Origin: Palsa-1447 sp964414785
Lineage (GTDB): Bacteria; Verrucomicrobiota; Verrucomicrobiia; Opitutales; Opitutaceae
Length of the DNA: 64,000 nt
Reading direction: 5' to 3'
Assembly (NCBI GenBank): GCA_964414785.1
Contig: CAYPXZ010000013.1
Coordinates: 16,132 to 80,131 of the forward strand
Shown here piece by piece: positions 54,782 to 63,220 of this stretch. A model generated the notes under the pieces. That model was not told the origin of the DNA. It made no database searches and saw only the letters and a program-made list of their open reading frames with translations. Every line of letters starts with the position of its first letter. The stretch's first letter is position 1. The translations under genes and the position numbers were made by a program.

Positions 54782-56445
54782 GCCTCCGCTCCAGACAGCC
54801 CCTGCCGACCAGACAGCCCCTGCCGAAAAGCCAGCGCGGCGCCGCCATGCTGGCGGCGCTTTGCCTGGCCATGGTGTTCGCCATCAGCCTCTCGAGCTAC
54901 CTCGCGCTCTGCTACACCTCGCTCACGATGAGCACGCGAAGCATCGCGCTCATGCACACGTCGGAACTTGCCGAGACGGGCGTCGAGAAGGCGCTCTACG
55001 CCTACAACAACAGTGACTGGAACAACTGGACATTGTCCGGGAGCACGGCGACGCAGACCATGACCATGACCAGTTCCGGCCTCGTGCTCACCAGCACAAG
55101 CCCGACGCCGCTCAATTACGGCAGCGGGATGACCGGCCAGGTGGCCATAACGATTCAGAACTACAACACGACCTCCCCGTCGGTTAGGGCGCAGGCGACG
55201 TTCACGCTCCCCTCCTACGCGGGCAATGCGGCCCCGACCACAACCTCGTCCACCGTTAACTATACGGCCCCCGCCAGCCCTTCGACCGGCGCCGGCCCGG
55301 TGTTCGTCAACGCGGTGGCCGCCATGACCGGCACGGTCCGATTCCGTTCCGCGGGCACGGTGGACAGCTACGACTCGGTCCAGGCGGCGACCGCCTTGGT
55401 GAATGGATCCGTTTGCCAGATCATCTCGGTAGGCACCACAAACTGGACCTTGATCGGCGCGGCGTCGAATAACGTTGGCACGGTTTTCACCGCAACGGGT
55501 CCGGGAACGGGCACCGGCACTGCTTACGTCAATTACAATAATACCGCCGTCACGAGTACGACCTACGTGAACTCAGGCTACTCCGCGGTAGTGCTCTCCC
55601 AGGACAGCTCGACCTCGTCGGCTACCGTCCGCCTGGGCAACGCGGTCGTGCATGGCTACGCCGTCGGATACAATCCCTACTACCCGGGCACCACGAACTG
55701 GCTCTCCTACAGCACCAGCGGGAAGTTGATCGGCCCCCTGACCCCCACGGGGACCTCCATCGACTCGAGCCGCCTTGTCACCAGCCCGGTGCCCTACCAA
55801 CCCATGGTCCTTGAGAATCTGCCCACAAGCTGGTCGAGCCTCCCCGGTGCCGCGACCACGGACGGCTACACGCTCAATAGGACGTGCACGCTGGGTAGCA
55901 CGTTGGCGACCGTCCCCAAGGTCTACTCGGCGGGCAGCGGCGTCTACCTGACGAGTGGACAGATCGTCACCATCCAGGGTCCGGTCGTGCTCATCTGCTA
56001 CGGGGACGTCACAATATCGGGAACCTCGCAGATCAGGCTGACGACGCCGCAGGCCTCCCTCCAGATCTTCATCGAATACGGAAACCTGAACCTGGGCGGC
56101 AACGGGATCACGAACACCAACGCCTTTCCCCTGCCCAAGAAGGTCTCGATCCTGGACACGACCAACTACTGGAGCACGGCCACGATCTCCACCAACACGC
56201 CCTTCTACGGTGTGATCTATTTCCCGTACATGCCCATCGCGGTTACCGCAACCAGCCCCACGATCTACGGTTCGATCGTCGGTTCGTCGGTTTCGTTCAC
56301 CAACTCCCCCACGTTCCACTACGATCTCGCCCTGCGTTCCCCGATGCCGTCCTACACGAGCGCCATTCCGCTTCAGAGCGGGTCTGCGTTCGACTATCTG
56401 AGCGCGCCGGCGGGGTTCAGCAGCATGACCGCGTCGGTGCCCTAG
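54778..56445 (+). CDS. PilX-like pilus assembly protein with an unusual repeat-rich ectodomain
   Basis: A 555-residue protein. The leader contains a duplicated RQPLPT/RQPLPK hexapeptide, then QRGAAMLAALCLAMVFAISL, the PilX N-terminal helix. The ectodomain is Thr/Ser/Asn-rich and predicted to be beta-structured. Around residues 212-250 it carries a stretch (QIISVGTTNWTLIGAASN, then NVGTVFTATGPGTGTGTA) that resembles a repeat I know from phage tail and structural proteins. Much longer than usual PilX (about 200 residues), so it may be an adhesive tip component. It is the third member of the minor pilin set. Confidence 0.75.
   Translation: MSLRSRQPLPTRQPLPKSQRGAAMLAALCLAMVFAISLSSYLALCYTSLTMSTRSIALMHTSELAETGVEKALYAYNNSDWNNWTLSGSTATQTMTMTSSGLVLTSTSPTPLNYGSGMTGQVAITIQNYNTTSPSVRAQATFTLPSYAGNAAPTTTSSTVNYTAPASPSTGAGPVFVNAVAAMTGTVRFRSAGTVDSYDSVQAATALVNGSVCQIISVGTTNWTLIGAASNNVGTVFTATGPGTGTGTAYVNYNNTAVTSTTYVNSGYSAVVLSQDSSTSSATVRLGNAVVHGYAVGYNPYYPGTTNWLSYSTSGKLIGPLTPTGTSIDSSRLVTSPVPYQPMVLENLPTSWSSLPGAATTDGYTLNRTCTLGSTLATVPKVYSAGSGVYLTSGQIVTIQGPVVLICYGDVTISGTSQIRLTTPQASLQIFIEYGNLNLGGNGITNTNAFPLPKKVSILDTTNYWSTATISTNTPFYGVIYFPYMPIAVTATSPTIYGSIVGSSVSFTNSPTFHYDLALRSPMPSYTSAIPLQSGSAFDYLSAPAGFSSMTASVP
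54791..54826 (+). repeat. 18-bp perfect tandem duplication in the prepilin leader
   Basis: Two exact copies of an 18-bp unit (CCAGACAGCCCCTGCCGA) lie end to end in frame in the leader of the PilX-like gene and encode two RQPLP units. Being in frame, gain or loss of copies would lengthen or shorten the leader by six residues. Confidence 0.9.
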
Positions 56446-56471
56446 GCCCGACCCGGGGGTTCTGACGCCGA

Positions 56472-56502
56472 TTGACAGGTACGGGGTGCTGTTGCCTAAT
56501 AA
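56472..56502 (+). promoter_or_regulatory. Candidate sigma-70 promoter for pilMNOP
   Basis: TTGACA (56472-56477) is followed after 19 bases by TAATAA (56497-56502), a little longer than ideal. It overlaps the GTG at 56486, which argues that pilM starts at the ATG at 56510. Confidence 0.4.
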
Positions 56503-56509
56503 GTTGCGC

Positions 56510-57538
56510 ATGTTCAAACGCAAGGAACGCCACGGTGTTCTGATAAATCTCACGGACCACTGTGTGCAACTGGCCCGATTGGGGCGCCTGGATGTGCGGC
56601 CATTGACCGTCGACACGTTCGCGGAGGTCTCGGCGTCCGACACCGGTTCGGTGGCACGGTGGCTCGACGTCAATTTCGGGGACCGGGCCGGGAGGTTCGT
56701 ATCGGCGTACTGCGGATTCCACCCGTCGGAGCGCATTTTCCAGCGCGACGCCATCAACGCCCGCAGGCTGGGCGACCGGGAGTTCCTCTTCAACACGATC
56801 GCCGAGCAGGCGAAAATCGTCTCGGCAAAGGCCTGGCATGTGGCCGCGCTCAACCCAAGCGACGGCATGCCCCTGACCGTCGAGTCGAATTCCCGAACGG
56901 CCCTCTACCTCGGCGTCCCGTGGTCGGCCGCGCGCGAGGCGCAGGTCCGGCTGCGCGATTGGGGCGTTCGCCCGAGGCGCCTTGAACTGGGGACGCCCGT
57001 GCTCCTTGGCGGGCTGACCCGCTATGCGAGCTTGACCGGCTACCCCCACCTGATCGCCGCCTGCGAGATCTACCGCAACCAGACCCACCTTTACCTGATC
57101 GGAAAGGACGGGGTCCACACCCCGCCGCCCCTGCCCCATGGGCTCCTCTCGATCGAGGAGGCCGCGATGAAGGAGCTCTCGGCCCCCGACTCGGCCGCCG
57201 CCCGCAAGCTCCTGGAGCAGCCCACCGAGGAGTTGAAGCACCACGGCCGCCGGCTCATCAGGATGCTCTCCCGCCACCTACGGCCGGCCGTCGACTACTT
57301 CGAGATGCAGACCGGCCAGCGGATTGGCGCCCTGTTCTGCGCCCACCTGCCCGAACGCCTCGCATGGCTTGAGGAGGCACTCGCCACCGCCGTGGACCTG
57401 GAGTATTTCTCTCCTGACTACAGCAAATGGCTTCCCTCGGTCGGCCTGGACGCTCCCGGCCACGCGATGCTCGGCCCCTCATGGCTCCAGCCGCTGTCCC
57501 TCGTGGCCCAGCTGGCACCCACCCCCGCAAGCCCATGA
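56510..57538 (+). CDS. PilM-like protein of a type IV pilus/secretion platform
   Basis: A 342-residue cytosolic protein. Position at the head of a pilN-pilO-pilP-like series and length fit PilM, the actin-like ring protein that binds the cytoplasmic tail of PilN. Sequence similarity to canonical PilM is weak by eye: the N-terminal strand GVLINLTDHCVQLARLG fits the first actin-like phosphate loop region, but clear ATPase motifs are not obvious. The call rests mainly on context. I start at ATG 56510 because a promoter-like element overlaps the upstream GTG. The stop overlaps the next start (ATGA). Confidence 0.65.
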   Translation: MFKRKERHGVLINLTDHCVQLARLGRLDVRPLTVDTFAEVSASDTGSVARWLDVNFGDRAGRFVSAYCGFHPSERIFQRDAINARRLGDREFLFNTIAEQAKIVSAKAWHVAALNPSDGMPLTVESNSRTALYLGVPWSAAREAQVRLRDWGVRPRRLELGTPVLLGGLTRYASLTGYPHLIAACEIYRNQTHLYLIGKDGVHTPPPLPHGLLSIEEAAMKELSAPDSAAARKLLEQPTEELKHHGRRLIRMLSRHLRPAVDYFEMQTGQRIGALFCAHLPERLAWLEEALATAVDLEYFSPDYSKWLPSVGLDAPGHAMLGPSWLQPLSLVAQLAPTPASP

Positions 57539-58140
57539 CGCGCGCAAGAGAACGCCTCATGATGGCGCCGCACTGGCACGTGGACTGCCGGTTGGTCGCC
57601 GAGCTGCCCGAGGACAGCGTCGTCGGCATACGTTTCATCACGTACGCGATCTCCTGCGCCCTCGCCCTTGCGTCGGTGCTCTTCACGGGCTGGTACGCCT
57701 ACGCCGACTTGACCGTCAGGCACCAGATCGAGGACGCCGAGCAGCGCCTCGAGGACGACCGCTGGGAGGTGATCGAGATCCGGCGCCTGCAGAGGTTCTA
57801 CGAGATCGAGAGCAAGAAGGTCGAGAGTGCCTACTCGGAGATGAAGAACCCCATTCTCATGTCGGAGTTCATCTCCAAGCTCGGCCACTCGCTGCCCGAG
57901 CGGATGATCGTCGACTCGATAGATTTCGCGGACAACAAGTTCATCGTGCGCGGCCGGCTCAGGGAATCGTCAGAGCGCGCGAGCATCCAGCTCGGCGAAT
58001 TCCTCGACAAAATGCGCGGCGACCCCGAGGTGGGGCCGCGGTTTAGCTCCATCAACGTGACGGGCCTCGACCGGTCTATCGAGGACGACCAGGTGATGAG
58101 CTACGCCATCACCATGCGCCTTAAACCCCGGGAGCCATGA
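57535..58140 (+). CDS. PilN-like inner-membrane protein
   Basis: A 201-residue protein. A cytoplasmic N-terminus of about 30 residues is followed by one membrane helix (FITYAISCALALASVLFTGW), a coiled coil (YADLTVRHQIEDAEQRLEDD onward) and a ferredoxin-like C-terminal domain (MIVDSIDFADNKFIVRGRLR). This topology and the order M-N-O-P match PilN, which links the cytoplasmic PilM ring to periplasmic PilO. It overlaps both neighbours by four bases. Confidence 0.72.
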   Translation: MTRARERLMMAPHWHVDCRLVAELPEDSVVGIRFITYAISCALALASVLFTGWYAYADLTVRHQIEDAEQRLEDDRWEVIEIRRLQRFYEIESKKVESAYSEMKNPILMSEFISKLGHSLPERMIVDSIDFADNKFIVRGRLRESSERASIQLGEFLDKMRGDPEVGPRFSSINVTGLDRSIEDDQVMSYAITMRLKPREP

Positions 58141-58694
58141 ACGTCGCCGACCTCATGCATTGGCTCGCCGTCGTGCGGCGCCATCCCCTTAGCGCCCTCT
58201 GCGCGGCGATCTGCCTGATCAGCGGCGCCATCTGCTGGTACATCTACACGAACATGAAGTGGCTCGACCTCGAGCACAAGCAGGTGACCCAGGACACCGA
58301 GATGGCCATCCAGTCGCTCATCTCCGGGCCGTCGGTGCGCCAGGAGCTCGCCGCGGCCCGCGAGGTCACCCGCCGGATCGAGGACAACCTCGTTGTCGAG
58401 GACAACATGGCGGAAAACCTCTGGTACTTTTACAAGATCGAGTCGCAGACCAAGGCCCACATCGCGGAGATGCGCACACCCAACTCGATCATCTCCAGTT
58501 CGAGGTCCTACTATAAGCGGATCCCCTTCTCGATCCGCCTCACGGGTACCTACGAGCAGACGGCGGCGTTCCTCTACGCGGTTGAGACCGGACCCCGGCT
58601 TTCCAACGTCACCTCGCTGACCTACAGGCGGTTCGAGCCCAACAGCGCCAACGTGCTCCTCGACTTCGACGTCGAATTGCTCGGCAAGAAATGA
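58137..58694 (+). CDS. PilO-like inner-membrane protein
   Basis: A 185-residue protein. A membrane helix lies at residues 18-37 (LSALCAAICLISGAICWYIY), followed by a coiled-coil region and a C-terminal alpha/beta domain with the PilO-like RIPFSIRLTGTYEQTAAFLY and LYAVETGPRLSN. PilO dimerises with PilN in the periplasm to form the alignment complex. It overlaps pilN-like and pilP-like genes by four bases each. Confidence 0.75.
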   Translation: MNVADLMHWLAVVRRHPLSALCAAICLISGAICWYIYTNMKWLDLEHKQVTQDTEMAIQSLISGPSVRQELAAAREVTRRIEDNLVVEDNMAENLWYFYKIESQTKAHIAEMRTPNSIISSSRSYYKRIPFSIRLTGTYEQTAAFLYAVETGPRLSNVTSLTYRRFEPNSANVLLDFDVELLGKK

Positions 58695-59290
58695 AGAGCC
58701 AACGCAACCAGGTGATCGCCCTCGTCCTGCTGCTCATCATATGGGCGGTGAGCTGGCGCTTGATGCGCGCCCCCGCCGCCCCGCCCTCGGTGATCAAGAC
58801 CACGGCAGCCAAGGCCTCGAGCCAGCAGGACAACCTCCTGAGGAACCGGTTTCACCGAATCCGTTCCGAGATGGACGGCCTTTACCATTACAGGATCAAG
58901 CCCGCTCCCTTCGATGCGAGCGGCAACCCTTTCCGCATCAATGGCATGATCACGGGCGGCGACAGCGGCGTTCCCAGCCGCAACCTCACCCCGAACACAG
59001 TTGTGGTGGCGCCCGGACAGACCCCGGGACCCGAGCCAGTCCTCGAAACGGGTACGACACTCCTGAAGCATGCAATTGAGGCCACCCGCTTCGGGGGCGT
59101 TGTCACCCTGGGGGATACGACCGAGCTCACCGTGGATGGGCAGCTTCACAAGGAGGGCGAAGTGTTCACGACCAAGGTGAAGGCGCGGCTCGTCCTGATC
59201 CGGATCAAGCACCTGACGACGAGCTCGGTGACCCTGGCCCTCGACGACCCGGATGCCGGAAACGCCGAGATGAGGGTCCGCCTCAAATAG
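58691..59290 (+). CDS. PilP-like membrane-anchored periplasmic protein
   Basis: A 199-residue protein. An N-terminal membrane anchor (VIALVLLLIIWAVSWRLM) precedes a low-complexity linker and a C-terminal beta-domain (HAIEATRFGGVVTLGDTTEL; FTTKVKARLVLIRIKHL). By position it is the PilP equivalent, which would connect PilNO to an outer-membrane secretin. Sequence similarity is not decisive. No secretin (pilQ) gene follows; the next feature is tRNA-Met, so the secretin must be encoded elsewhere. Confidence 0.55.
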   Translation: MKSQRNQVIALVLLLIIWAVSWRLMRAPAAPPSVIKTTAAKASSQQDNLLRNRFHRIRSEMDGLYHYRIKPAPFDASGNPFRINGMITGGDSGVPSRNLTPNTVVVAPGQTPGPEPVLETGTTLLKHAIEATRFGGVVTLGDTTELTVDGQLHKEGEVFTTKVKARLVLIRIKHLTTSSVTLALDDPDAGNAEMRVRLK

Positions 59291-59342
59291 GGAAAGGATT
59301 TGACAGGAGGCGTGGCGCTTAGCACCGTGACCCTCCCCTTGT

Positions 59343-59424
<82 letters not shown>

Positions 59425-59450
59425 AAACCTCCGGAAACCTCTGGAGGTTT
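59425..59450 (+). terminator. Stem-loop after tRNA-Met inside the island
   Basis: AAACCTCC and its complement GGAGGTTT flank a 10-base loop (8-bp stem), followed by CTTGGTTT. The T content is low, so it is at best a weak terminator, perhaps carried in by the island to replace the displaced native one. Confidence 0.4.
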
Positions 59451-59709
59451 CTTGGTTTCAGGGGGTTGGGAAAGCTGACGATGTGAAGCGGTCGAAATTA
59501 AACTCCAGGCAGCGTCGGGAAACTTCGTGAAATCGGTGGCGTAGTTTGCGACGTAGTTTTTTTTGGAGTTCAGAGCGCGACCTTCAGGGTGTCGCCTGAA
59601 GGTTTGGAACAGATCCATCGCCTGGGTTCATGGAGGTGGACGCTCCGGCACCGGCCTTCTTTGGTTGCTTCGACAATTGCTGCAATTTTTGCGGCGATCA
59701 TGCGGTCAT

Positions 59710-61191
59710 TCACCGCAACGACGGTTTGGGTATCCGCAGGAAAATGCGGGGCCATGCGCCGAATGCTAGGATGACGGCCGCGTTCGTTAGGACGATCGCC
59801 TCGATCGACACATCACCCCGGGTCCAGGCCGTGAACAAATCGAAGTCCATCACCAACAAGGTGATCGTGACCGGAAATCCCACCAGAAAAACGAGAGAGG
59901 GCCGCAGATAGCGCGAACGATTTCGGAATCCCAGCCTCCAACCCAGCAACACCACGAGCAGCAGAAGCAGCGTCGGCACGCAGACATAGGCAACCAGCGC
60001 TTGTGTGAAATGATCCTTCCAGGGGGCCCGGAAGGCCCAAACCGCGAGAAAGACAAAGGAAAATACCGAGCGCTTCAGGTGAACCGAAAACGGAGGCGCT
60101 CCGGGCGGCCGCTTGGGGCCGCCGCCTCCCCGCGGCTGCGGCCTCCATTCGGCTTCGTCCAGAGTATGGTCTTCGATCTGAATTTGGCGCTGCCGGATGG
60201 ACCGCCAGCGCCACAGCCTTGTGGTAAAAGCCCAGACGGAGAAAAAGAAGGCAAAAAACTCCATGTCGCGGACCAAGGGAGATCGGGAAGACCAGCCCCG
60301 CGCAATGATCCAGGCGATCGCCAAAAATGGGAACACCACTGCCGCCTGTACCCAGGCGATCCGATTCACGAACTGCTGTTCCCGCGGCGACTTGGCTCCA
60401 TCGGTCATCCCCTTGCGGGTCACCAGTGCTCCCCCAAAAAGTGCGAACACGCTGCCGAGCGGACCAGCCGCGGCCCAGGCGCCCTTGGCCGCCGATCCCG
60501 AGGCAGCGGCCAGGCCCGCGCCCACCGCTTTGGCGGAGGAGGCCGCAGCCGGCAGTGCGGCCAGCACATGCTGTGTGAACGCTGGCTTCGGCGAGGTCCT
60601 CTTCAGCGCGCTTTCTACAAAGGCGAGGACTTGCTCCTGGAGGAGCTTCCGGCCCCGAGACAGGCGCTGCCGGACCGCGTCTTCGGACAGCTCCAGCGCC
60701 AGGGCCACCTGCTCAATCGACGCGTGCTGGCGGTAATACAGGATCAGGGGTTCGCGGTATGTTTCGGGGATGTCCTCCAGCTGGCGCCAAAGGATGCCTT
60801 CCTCCTCCCGGCTAATGGCCTGATCGAGCGGATGGGGCTCTAGGGCGGGCAGTTCGTCGGCGACCTCCAGTTGTTCCGCCCGGAGCACGGGCTCGAATTT
60901 CTCGTCGCGGCGGGCCCGGCGGGAGAGGTTCCGGACGATGCCGCAAAGCCAGGAGCGCAGTTTCTCGGGCTCGCGCAGGAAGGGGAGCTGCTTCCAGGCG
61001 ACGACAAAGGCGTCCTGGGCCAGATCTTCGCTTTGAGTCAGGCCGCCCGTGGCATTGTAGGCCACGGCGCAGATCAGCGCCTGGTAGCGGGCGACGATCC
61101 GACCGAAGGCGTCGCGATCGCCGGACTGGGCTTGGGCGACGAGTTCCGCGTCGGCAGTTTCAAGGGGACGCAACTTCTCGGACGGCATCAT
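59710..61191 (-). CDS. ECF sigma factor fused to a polytopic membrane domain
   Basis: A 493-residue protein. Residues 1-190 are an ECF sigma factor: region 2 with LVAQAQSGDRDAFGRIVARY and EDLAQDAFVVAWKQLPFL, region 4 with IPETYREPLILYYRQHASIE and an HTH (VALALELSEDAVRQRLSRGR). After an Ala/Gly-rich segment come about six membrane helices (for example QAAVVFPFLAIAWIIARG; YVCVPTLLLLLVVLLGW), ending PRIFLRIPKPSLR. The membrane part may act as a built-in anti-sigma or sensor that tethers the factor. I start at ATG 61191; a second ATG follows directly. No separate anti-sigma gene is adjacent. Confidence 0.82.
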   Translation of the reverse strand: MMPSEKLRPLETADAELVAQAQSGDRDAFGRIVARYQALICAVAYNATGGLTQSEDLAQDAFVVAWKQLPFLREPEKLRSWLCGIVRNLSRRARRDEKFEPVLRAEQLEVADELPALEPHPLDQAISREEEGILWRQLEDIPETYREPLILYYRQHASIEQVALALELSEDAVRQRLSRGRKLLQEQVLAFVESALKRTSPKPAFTQHVLAALPAAASSAKAVGAGLAAASGSAAKGAWAAAGPLGSVFALFGGALVTRKGMTDGAKSPREQQFVNRIAWVQAAVVFPFLAIAWIIARGWSSRSPLVRDMEFFAFFFSVWAFTTRLWRWRSIRQRQIQIEDHTLDEAEWRPQPRGGGGPKRPPGAPPFSVHLKRSVFSFVFLAVWAFRAPWKDHFTQALVAYVCVPTLLLLLVVLLGWRLGFRNRSRYLRPSLVFLVGFPVTITLLVMDFDLFTAWTRGDVSIEAIVLTNAAVILAFGAWPRIFLRIPKPSLR

Positions 61192-61332
61192 AGTACTGAA
61201 GGAGTGCCAATAAGGGCCAAGCTGTGACAAGGATCGATGCCCCGGAAAAAACTATATCCGTTTTCGATCACTTGTTTGTCACGACCCGCGCTCTTTTCGG
61301 CACTAATAGTGTGGATGCTCCTGGACCTACAA

Positions 61333-62697
61333 TCAGGCGCCCTTCCAATGATACTTCCGTTGAGGGTCGCGGGCGTTCGTCCCGACAACCGAAACCAGCC
61401 CAGAGCTCACCAACCGCGCCAGGCGCGTACGCATGGCACGGGGAGAAATGCCAGCTCGCTTGGCCAGCTCGTGGGTTGACAAGCCCGTGTGACTCGAGGC
61501 CTCAAGCAAAGCCTCTCGAACGGCCGCTGTAACGCCATCTAGCTGCACTGGCTGATCGGCAATCAGAGAGATCGTAGCCCGAAACCGAAGGGCGATCTCC
61601 TCCAACTTTGGCTCGCGCAATCCAGCCTGCCGGCATTCGCCCGTCGCTCGCTGGATGCCACTGCCCCATTGTTCTATGAAACCCAGTTCCTTAAATACCC
61701 GGCCGATAACGCGATTTCGGAGCTTCGATACCCCGTGCTTGATGTCTTCGACGGTCAGCCCTGCCAAGAGTACACCAGGATTCTCGATTTCAATCCGATC
61801 GGAAAAGATCGAAACGCGGATGGGCGCACCTTGCTGGGCGTAGTCGGCATGAACCACCGCGTTGACGAGCAATTCGCGAACGGCCCGCAGCGGAACGCTC
61901 GATAGATCAATGCGTTTGAGCCCGCCGATCTTTGCCGAAACCTGCGCGTGCTTCTGAATGAACTCATAAGCGGATTCCAGGGCGCGTGGAAGAATCCCGC
62001 GACATTCCAAGCTATCCGCCAAAACGGACTTGTCGGTCCCGGAAAAGCGACCGCATTGAATCCAGGCATCGGGGAATTCGCGCTCCGGCTCCTTACCAAA
62101 AAGAAGGACGCCACCGACCGTGGGCACGAGTTTTTTCCCATGCCGAGTGAGGACCCGAAGGGTTTCGAGGGCAGCTTGGTCGAGCTTCTTTCTGCTCGAA
62201 AACAGCTCGGAAGCTACTCGGAAGTCGAGTGCTTCCGAGTTGAGATGGACCAGCAGCGATTCATCGTAGGTTTCGTTTCGCGCCAGGCGGCGCATCTCCT
62301 GGATCAAGAGGGAATCAGCCTTCCGATTGGTTGAGCCGATCCGAACGAAAACACCGCCGTCGGGGCCGAGATTCTTGAGCCAATGTGGCCGACTAGGACT
62401 CGGATAGATCTCGACGGCGATTACTTGGGCTGATCGCCATACTGCGATCTCCATAGAAGGTACGAGCCGCGGTTCGACGCGATCGGAGATGAGATTCGCG
62501 AGTCGTTCTTCATCTTGCAACGGGTCGATAATGCCGCGGACCCGCTTGCTCCGGTTCTCGACGCCCACCACCAACAACCCTCCGGCAGTATTGGCGAAGG
62601 CAATCAACGTCTGGAGCACCTTGTCTGGCGACGAAAGGTCCCTTTTGAACTCCAGTGTCTTGCCCTCTTCCTGCTGCAATAATTCAGCGAGATTCAC
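61333..62697 (-). CDS. AlbA_2/Schlafen-type ATP-binding transcriptional regulator
   Basis: A 454-residue protein starting at GTG 62697. The N-terminal AlbA_2 domain has EGKTLEFKRDLSSPDKVLQT, then FANTAGGLLVVGVENRS. The middle HATPase_c_4-type region has AVRELLVNAVVHADYAQQGA and ISIFSDRIEIENPG-like strands. The C-terminal winged helix has LSTHELAKRAGISPRAMRTR. Such proteins are common on mobile elements as putative DNA-binding regulators or helicase-related proteins; function is not established. Repeated ACTAGGAA boxes lie directly upstream, suggesting autoregulation. Confidence 0.82.
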   Translation of the reverse strand: MNLAELLQQEEGKTLEFKRDLSSPDKVLQTLIAFANTAGGLLVVGVENRSKRVRGIIDPLQDEERLANLISDRVEPRLVPSMEIAVWRSAQVIAVEIYPSPSRPHWLKNLGPDGGVFVRIGSTNRKADSLLIQEMRRLARNETYDESLLVHLNSEALDFRVASELFSSRKKLDQAALETLRVLTRHGKKLVPTVGGVLLFGKEPEREFPDAWIQCGRFSGTDKSVLADSLECRGILPRALESAYEFIQKHAQVSAKIGGLKRIDLSSVPLRAVRELLVNAVVHADYAQQGAPIRVSIFSDRIEIENPGVLLAGLTVEDIKHGVSKLRNRVIGRVFKELGFIEQWGSGIQRATGECRQAGLREPKLEEIALRFRATISLIADQPVQLDGVTAAVREALLEASSHTGLSTHELAKRAGISPRAMRTRLARLVSSGLVSVVGTNARDPQRKYHWKGA

Positions 62698-62745
62698 ACT
62701 AGGAACTTAACTAGGAAGAGCACGGTGCCGTCAAACCTTCCTAGT
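62698..62745. promoter_or_regulatory. Three ACTAGGAA boxes upstream of the AlbA_2 regulator
   Basis: ACTAGGAAC (62698-62706), ACTAGGAAG (62710-62718) and the inverted CTTCCTAGT (62737-62745). The last two are a perfect 9-bp inverted repeat, and the first is a direct copy 12 bp from the second. They abut the GTG start, a position suited to repression by the gene's own product. Confidence 0.5.
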
Positions 62746-63000
62746 AAGCCCAAGGCGCATTCGCCGGAGCCCGTCGAGAGCCAGGCGTAGCCCCTTCAGG
62801 AGAGTGACCCCTACCGGGTTACGATCGACATCGCCTGGGTGTCGAAGGCGCAAGACAACGAGATACGGGTAAATCGAAAGGCAACCTCCAGAAACGTGAG
62901 GAAACTGTGTGAAATCTCCCCTCGACGGTCGATGTAATTTTGGACATAGCTGGGTCCCTAAAACGTCGTAACTCATTATCGCCTCAAGTCTTTGGTGGCT

Positions 63001-63052
63001 GGCTCATAACCTGAAGGTCGCTGGTTCAAATCCAGCCCCTGCACCCAATTTG
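63001..63052 (+). repeat. Right 52-bp attachment-site repeat (attR), partial tRNA-Met
   Basis: An exact copy of 59373-59424. It contains the anticodon loop, T-arm and CCA end but no 5' half, so it cannot fold as a tRNA. Confidence 0.85.
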
Positions 63053-63053
63053 T

Positions 63054-63083
63054 GGCCTTTGGACCTAGTCCAAGGGCCTTTTT
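63054..63083 (+). terminator. Rho-independent terminator, probably the original tRNA-Met terminator
   Basis: GGCCTTTGGA and TCCAAGGGCC form a 10-bp stem with one G-T pair around a short CCTAG loop, followed by TTTTT. It starts 2 bp beyond the right repeat, where the tRNA's terminator would have been before the island inserted. Confidence 0.7.
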
Positions 63084-63220
63084 GTTGGCATCTTCCCAAG
63101 CAAAGACGATCAGAACACCTTACGATACTGTTGTCTTCGGCCCCGGCGATCATTTGAGCGGGCATACAGTTCCCCGAACTTCGCCCAAAGACCCTGCCGA
63201 GCTCTTGACATGGTTCAAGA

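Noticed and set aside
63001..63047. A second tRNA-Met gene
   Set aside because: Only the 3' half is present. Sequence before the repeat cannot form the acceptor 5' strand or D-arm.
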